Source: Bradyrhizobium sp. CCGUVB1N3
GTDB taxonomy: Bacteria; Pseudomonadota; Alphaproteobacteria; Rhizobiales; Xanthobacteraceae
Length of the DNA stretch: 64,000 bases
Assembly: GCF_024199925.1 (NCBI RefSeq)
Contig: NZ_JANADR010000002.1
Span: forward strand, 124,001-188,000
Reading direction: 5' to 3'
This document shows positions 60,586-64,000 of this stretch, in pieces (within the stretch, counting starts at the first letter, position 1; every line of letters begins with the position of its first letter). Position numbers and translations under genes: made by a program. A model generated the notes under the pieces. That model worked only from the letters and a program-made list of their open reading frames with translations, did not search any database and was not told the DNA's origin.

Positions 60586-60969
60586 GTGATGACGGACCCG
60601 TTTTCCATCCTCGGCGTCGACGAGAGCGCCAGTGACGACGAGATCAAGCGGCGATACTTGACGCTGGTGCGGGACTTCCCGCCCGACCGTGAGCCGGAGC
60701 GGTTCCAGAGCTACCGTGCGGCTTTTGAAGCTCTGCACACCGAGCGCCAACGGCTCGCAGCGAAGCTGCTTGCTACGCACGACACCGCACTGACGCGGCT
60801 CAAGACGGCCAGCCTGCCGTCGCCTGAGGCGCGGCAGCAAGGGCGGGTTTCTCAAGCGCAGGTGACGGCGCTGCTGGTCGAGGGTATCGAGCAGGCGATC
60901 GCGCGATGGCAAGAGACGTCACGAACCGAGACCGCACGAACCGGCGCCGCGCGAACCAACGGTGCGTGA
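60586..60969 (+). CDS. J-domain protein with PPD instead of HPD
   Basis: 127 residues (GTG 60586 or ATG 60589). Residues 4-52 form a J-domain: PFSILGVDESASDDEIKRRY, LTLVRDFPPDREPERFQSYR, AAFEALHTERQRL. The invariant HPD between helices II and III is FPPD here (residues 31-34), so the His is replaced by Pro while the Asp is kept. The tail is helical with no Gly/Phe or zinc-finger region, so it is a class III J-protein. It follows the TPR gene by 18 bp. It should recruit the Hsp70 paralogue encoded downstream. Confidence 0.8.
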   Translation: MMTDPFSILGVDESASDDEIKRRYLTLVRDFPPDREPERFQSYRAAFEALHTERQRLAAKLLATHDTALTRLKTASLPSPEARQQGRVSQAQVTALLVEGIEQAIARWQETSRTETARTGAARTNGA

Positions 60970-60986
60970 GCGGCGGGAAGGACGAC

Positions 60987-61726
60987 ATGGACCAATCCAT
61001 CAAGGAAACGTTGCTCGAGCGGCTGCGCGCCTATCTCGATGCGGCGGACGCGCCGGAGGCCGACGTCTCGCAGGCCGCGGATGCGATCGAGATGGTAGCC
61101 GACCTCGAGAGCGATGCCGTGACCGACGAGGCGCGGGACTTGTTCTCAGTGTTCGTGGAGATCGCCGCCACCCGCAACGAGGTGCGCACCCAGTCGCGCA
61201 TCGTCAAGGACGCGCTCGACCAGTTCCGCGACGTGTTCGCGACGCTGCAATCCGCCAACACAGCGCTGGACCGCGAGCTGAAGGAAGCGCATGCGCGCGC
61301 CCGCGAGCAGACCCGCACCGTTCTGCGGCCGCTGCTGCTCGACATCCTTGACGTGCGGGATCGCCTTGCCGCCGGGCTCGCGGCCGCTCCGCCGCGGCGC
61401 GCGTCGCCGTGGCGACCGTGGCGGCGACCCTCGCGCGACCCTTGGCGGGAGGGCCTGGAGATGACGTTGCAGCGGTTCGATCGGGTTCTGGCGGATCGCC
61501 GCGTCACCCCTATCGCCACCATCGGCCGCCCGTTGACGCCCAATGTTGCGCGAGTGGTGGGGACGCGAGACGATCCATTCGTCACCGAGGGACTGGTGAT
61601 TGCTGAATCCCGCACTGGTTTCGAGTGGGAAGGCGAATTGCTGCGCGTCGCAGAGGTGATCGTGGCGAAACGCACGAGCGCCAAGGATAAGGGCACCAAG
61701 GATCGTTCCGATCGGGGAGATGACGA

Positions 61727-61730
<4 letters not shown>
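60987..61730 (+). CDS. GrpE-like nucleotide exchange factor
   Basis: 247 residues from ATG 60987 (GGAAGGA upstream). Long helix (about 55-115, SRIVKDALDQFRDVFATLQS) followed by LRPLLLDILDVRDRLAAGLA, the dimer-helix and four-helix part of GrpE, and a C-terminal beta domain with TIGRPLTPNVARVVGTRDDP, ESRTGFEWEGELLRVAEVIV. Longer than the ~200-residue housekeeping GrpE, with an Arg/Pro/Trp-rich insert near 135-150. Its stop overlaps the Hsp70 start (ATGA). Confidence 0.8.
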
Positions 61731-63472
<1,742 letters not shown>

Positions 63473-63488
63473 TCCGGAGCGGCGCGTC

Positions 63489-63809
63489 ATGATCACCGGG
63501 GTCTTGGACCAGTGCCCGATCTGCGGCGCGCGGCTCAGCGGCGGCGACACCTGTCGGCGCTGCCGGGCGGAGCTTGAAACTGTCCACCGCATCGCGCAGC
63601 AGAGCGCGACGCTGGTGGGGGCCGGCCTTCAAAGCCTCGCCACTGGCGACTGGGCCGCCGCCGTCTGCCTGCTCCGCCGCGCCAGCACATTGCGGGCAAC
63701 ACCCGATCTCGCCTGGATCCTGTCGGCGCTCGCCGACGGTGAGGCGCCCGACGGCAGACGAACTGAGCCCGATCCGACCGCTACTCGGAGCGCCGGGCCG
63801 ACGGCCTGA
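63489..63809 (+). CDS. Small zinc-ribbon protein of the Hsp70 locus
   Basis: 106 residues from ATG 63489, 16 bp after the Hsp70 stop. N-terminal zinc ribbon with two Cys pairs (DQCPICGARLSGGDTCRRCR, residues about 8-27), then helices (VHRIAQQSATLVGAGLQSLA, AVCLLRRASTLRATPDLAWI) that look like a TPR pair, and a disordered tail. Probably the last member of the operon and an adaptor for the chaperone. Confidence 0.65.
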   Translation: MITGVLDQCPICGARLSGGDTCRRCRAELETVHRIAQQSATLVGAGLQSLATGDWAAAVCLLRRASTLRATPDLAWILSALADGEAPDGRRTEPDPTATRSAGPTA

Positions 63810-64000
63810 TCGGGGTGGATCAGTCGAACTTCCGGTATCAGCCCGAAACCGGGGTGAATACGGCGATCCCCGCGCCTGCGCGCGAGCGCGCCGTGAGCAC
63901 GTTTGAAAAGGCCAACATCCTGCAGAGCGGTTCGACGAGTATGTGAGCGGCCTGCACGAAGACGTTATGAAGCTCAGGGGAAGGGCGATCGGCCCCATAG
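63810..64000. other. Window end without assignable gene
   Basis: The last 190 bp show no start signal or known protein pattern; a gene could begin just beyond the edge. Confidence 0.3.

Overview
The window looks like an accessory island of an alphaproteobacterium, most likely a Bradyrhizobium or close relative. This is inference from GC-rich codon use, a DUF1236-type secreted protein, an opgG-opgH glucan operon, a large protein resembling bradyrhizobial type III effector candidates, and an extreme density of insertion sequences. No rRNA, CRISPR array or replication origin was seen.

Layout. 0-8 kb: IS debris. An IS256-type element with a perfect 9-bp target duplication sits inside a coiled-coil gene, a Xre/RES toxin-antitoxin pair lies between two copies of a solo IS end, and three IS110 genes follow. 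8-16 kb: more chromosome-like genes, namely opgG-opgH, a tRNA-like sequence, a truncated TAXI receptor, an ABC substrate-binding protein and small secreted or anchored proteins. 16.5-23.3 kb: a 927-aa effector-like protein with three internal repeats and a cysteine-protease-like C-terminus, then a T6SS-type accessory cassette (PAAR-like fragment, beta-helix protein, DUF3540-like gene with an in-frame stop, TPR/GT9-like protein) lying between two copies of a ~120-bp direct repeat. 23.3-36.8 kb: nested mobile DNA, namely IS66 (8-bp duplication), an IS630-type element carrying a group II intron, a second IS66, IS5 remnants, IS1380, and a second exact IS110 copy.

37-44 kb: decayed genes (GH10 xylanase fragment, frameshifted isoaspartyl methyltransferase, the primase half of a TOTE-type conflict gene) and a beta-propeller protein. 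44-48.8 kb: a defence-like block with a zinc-hook SMC-type ATPase coupled to a 65-aa protein, twin 16-bp palindromes upstream, and an overlapping DprA-phosphoribosyltransferase pair. 49-52.6 kb: a decayed IS256, then head-to-head C-terminal halves of a DUF2130 gene and of the TOTE helicase. 52-57.5 kb: an operon matching the ABC-three-component (ABC-3C) architecture (Xre regulator, nuclease-like/CTD protein, middle component, DUF2326-type ATPase) with two downstream genes, one carrying a frameshift and a stop. 58.1-63.8 kb: an intact, tightly packed Hsp70 locus encoding a TPR protein, a J-domain protein with PPD in place of HPD, a GrpE-like factor, a DnaK paralogue and a zinc-ribbon protein.

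The most interesting parts are the ABC-3C operon, the DprA/PRTase plus zinc-hook ATPase block, the T6SS-like cassette bracketed by repeats, the split TOTE gene, and the self-contained Hsp70 machine. All functions come from reading motifs and from memory of families; no database search was possible.
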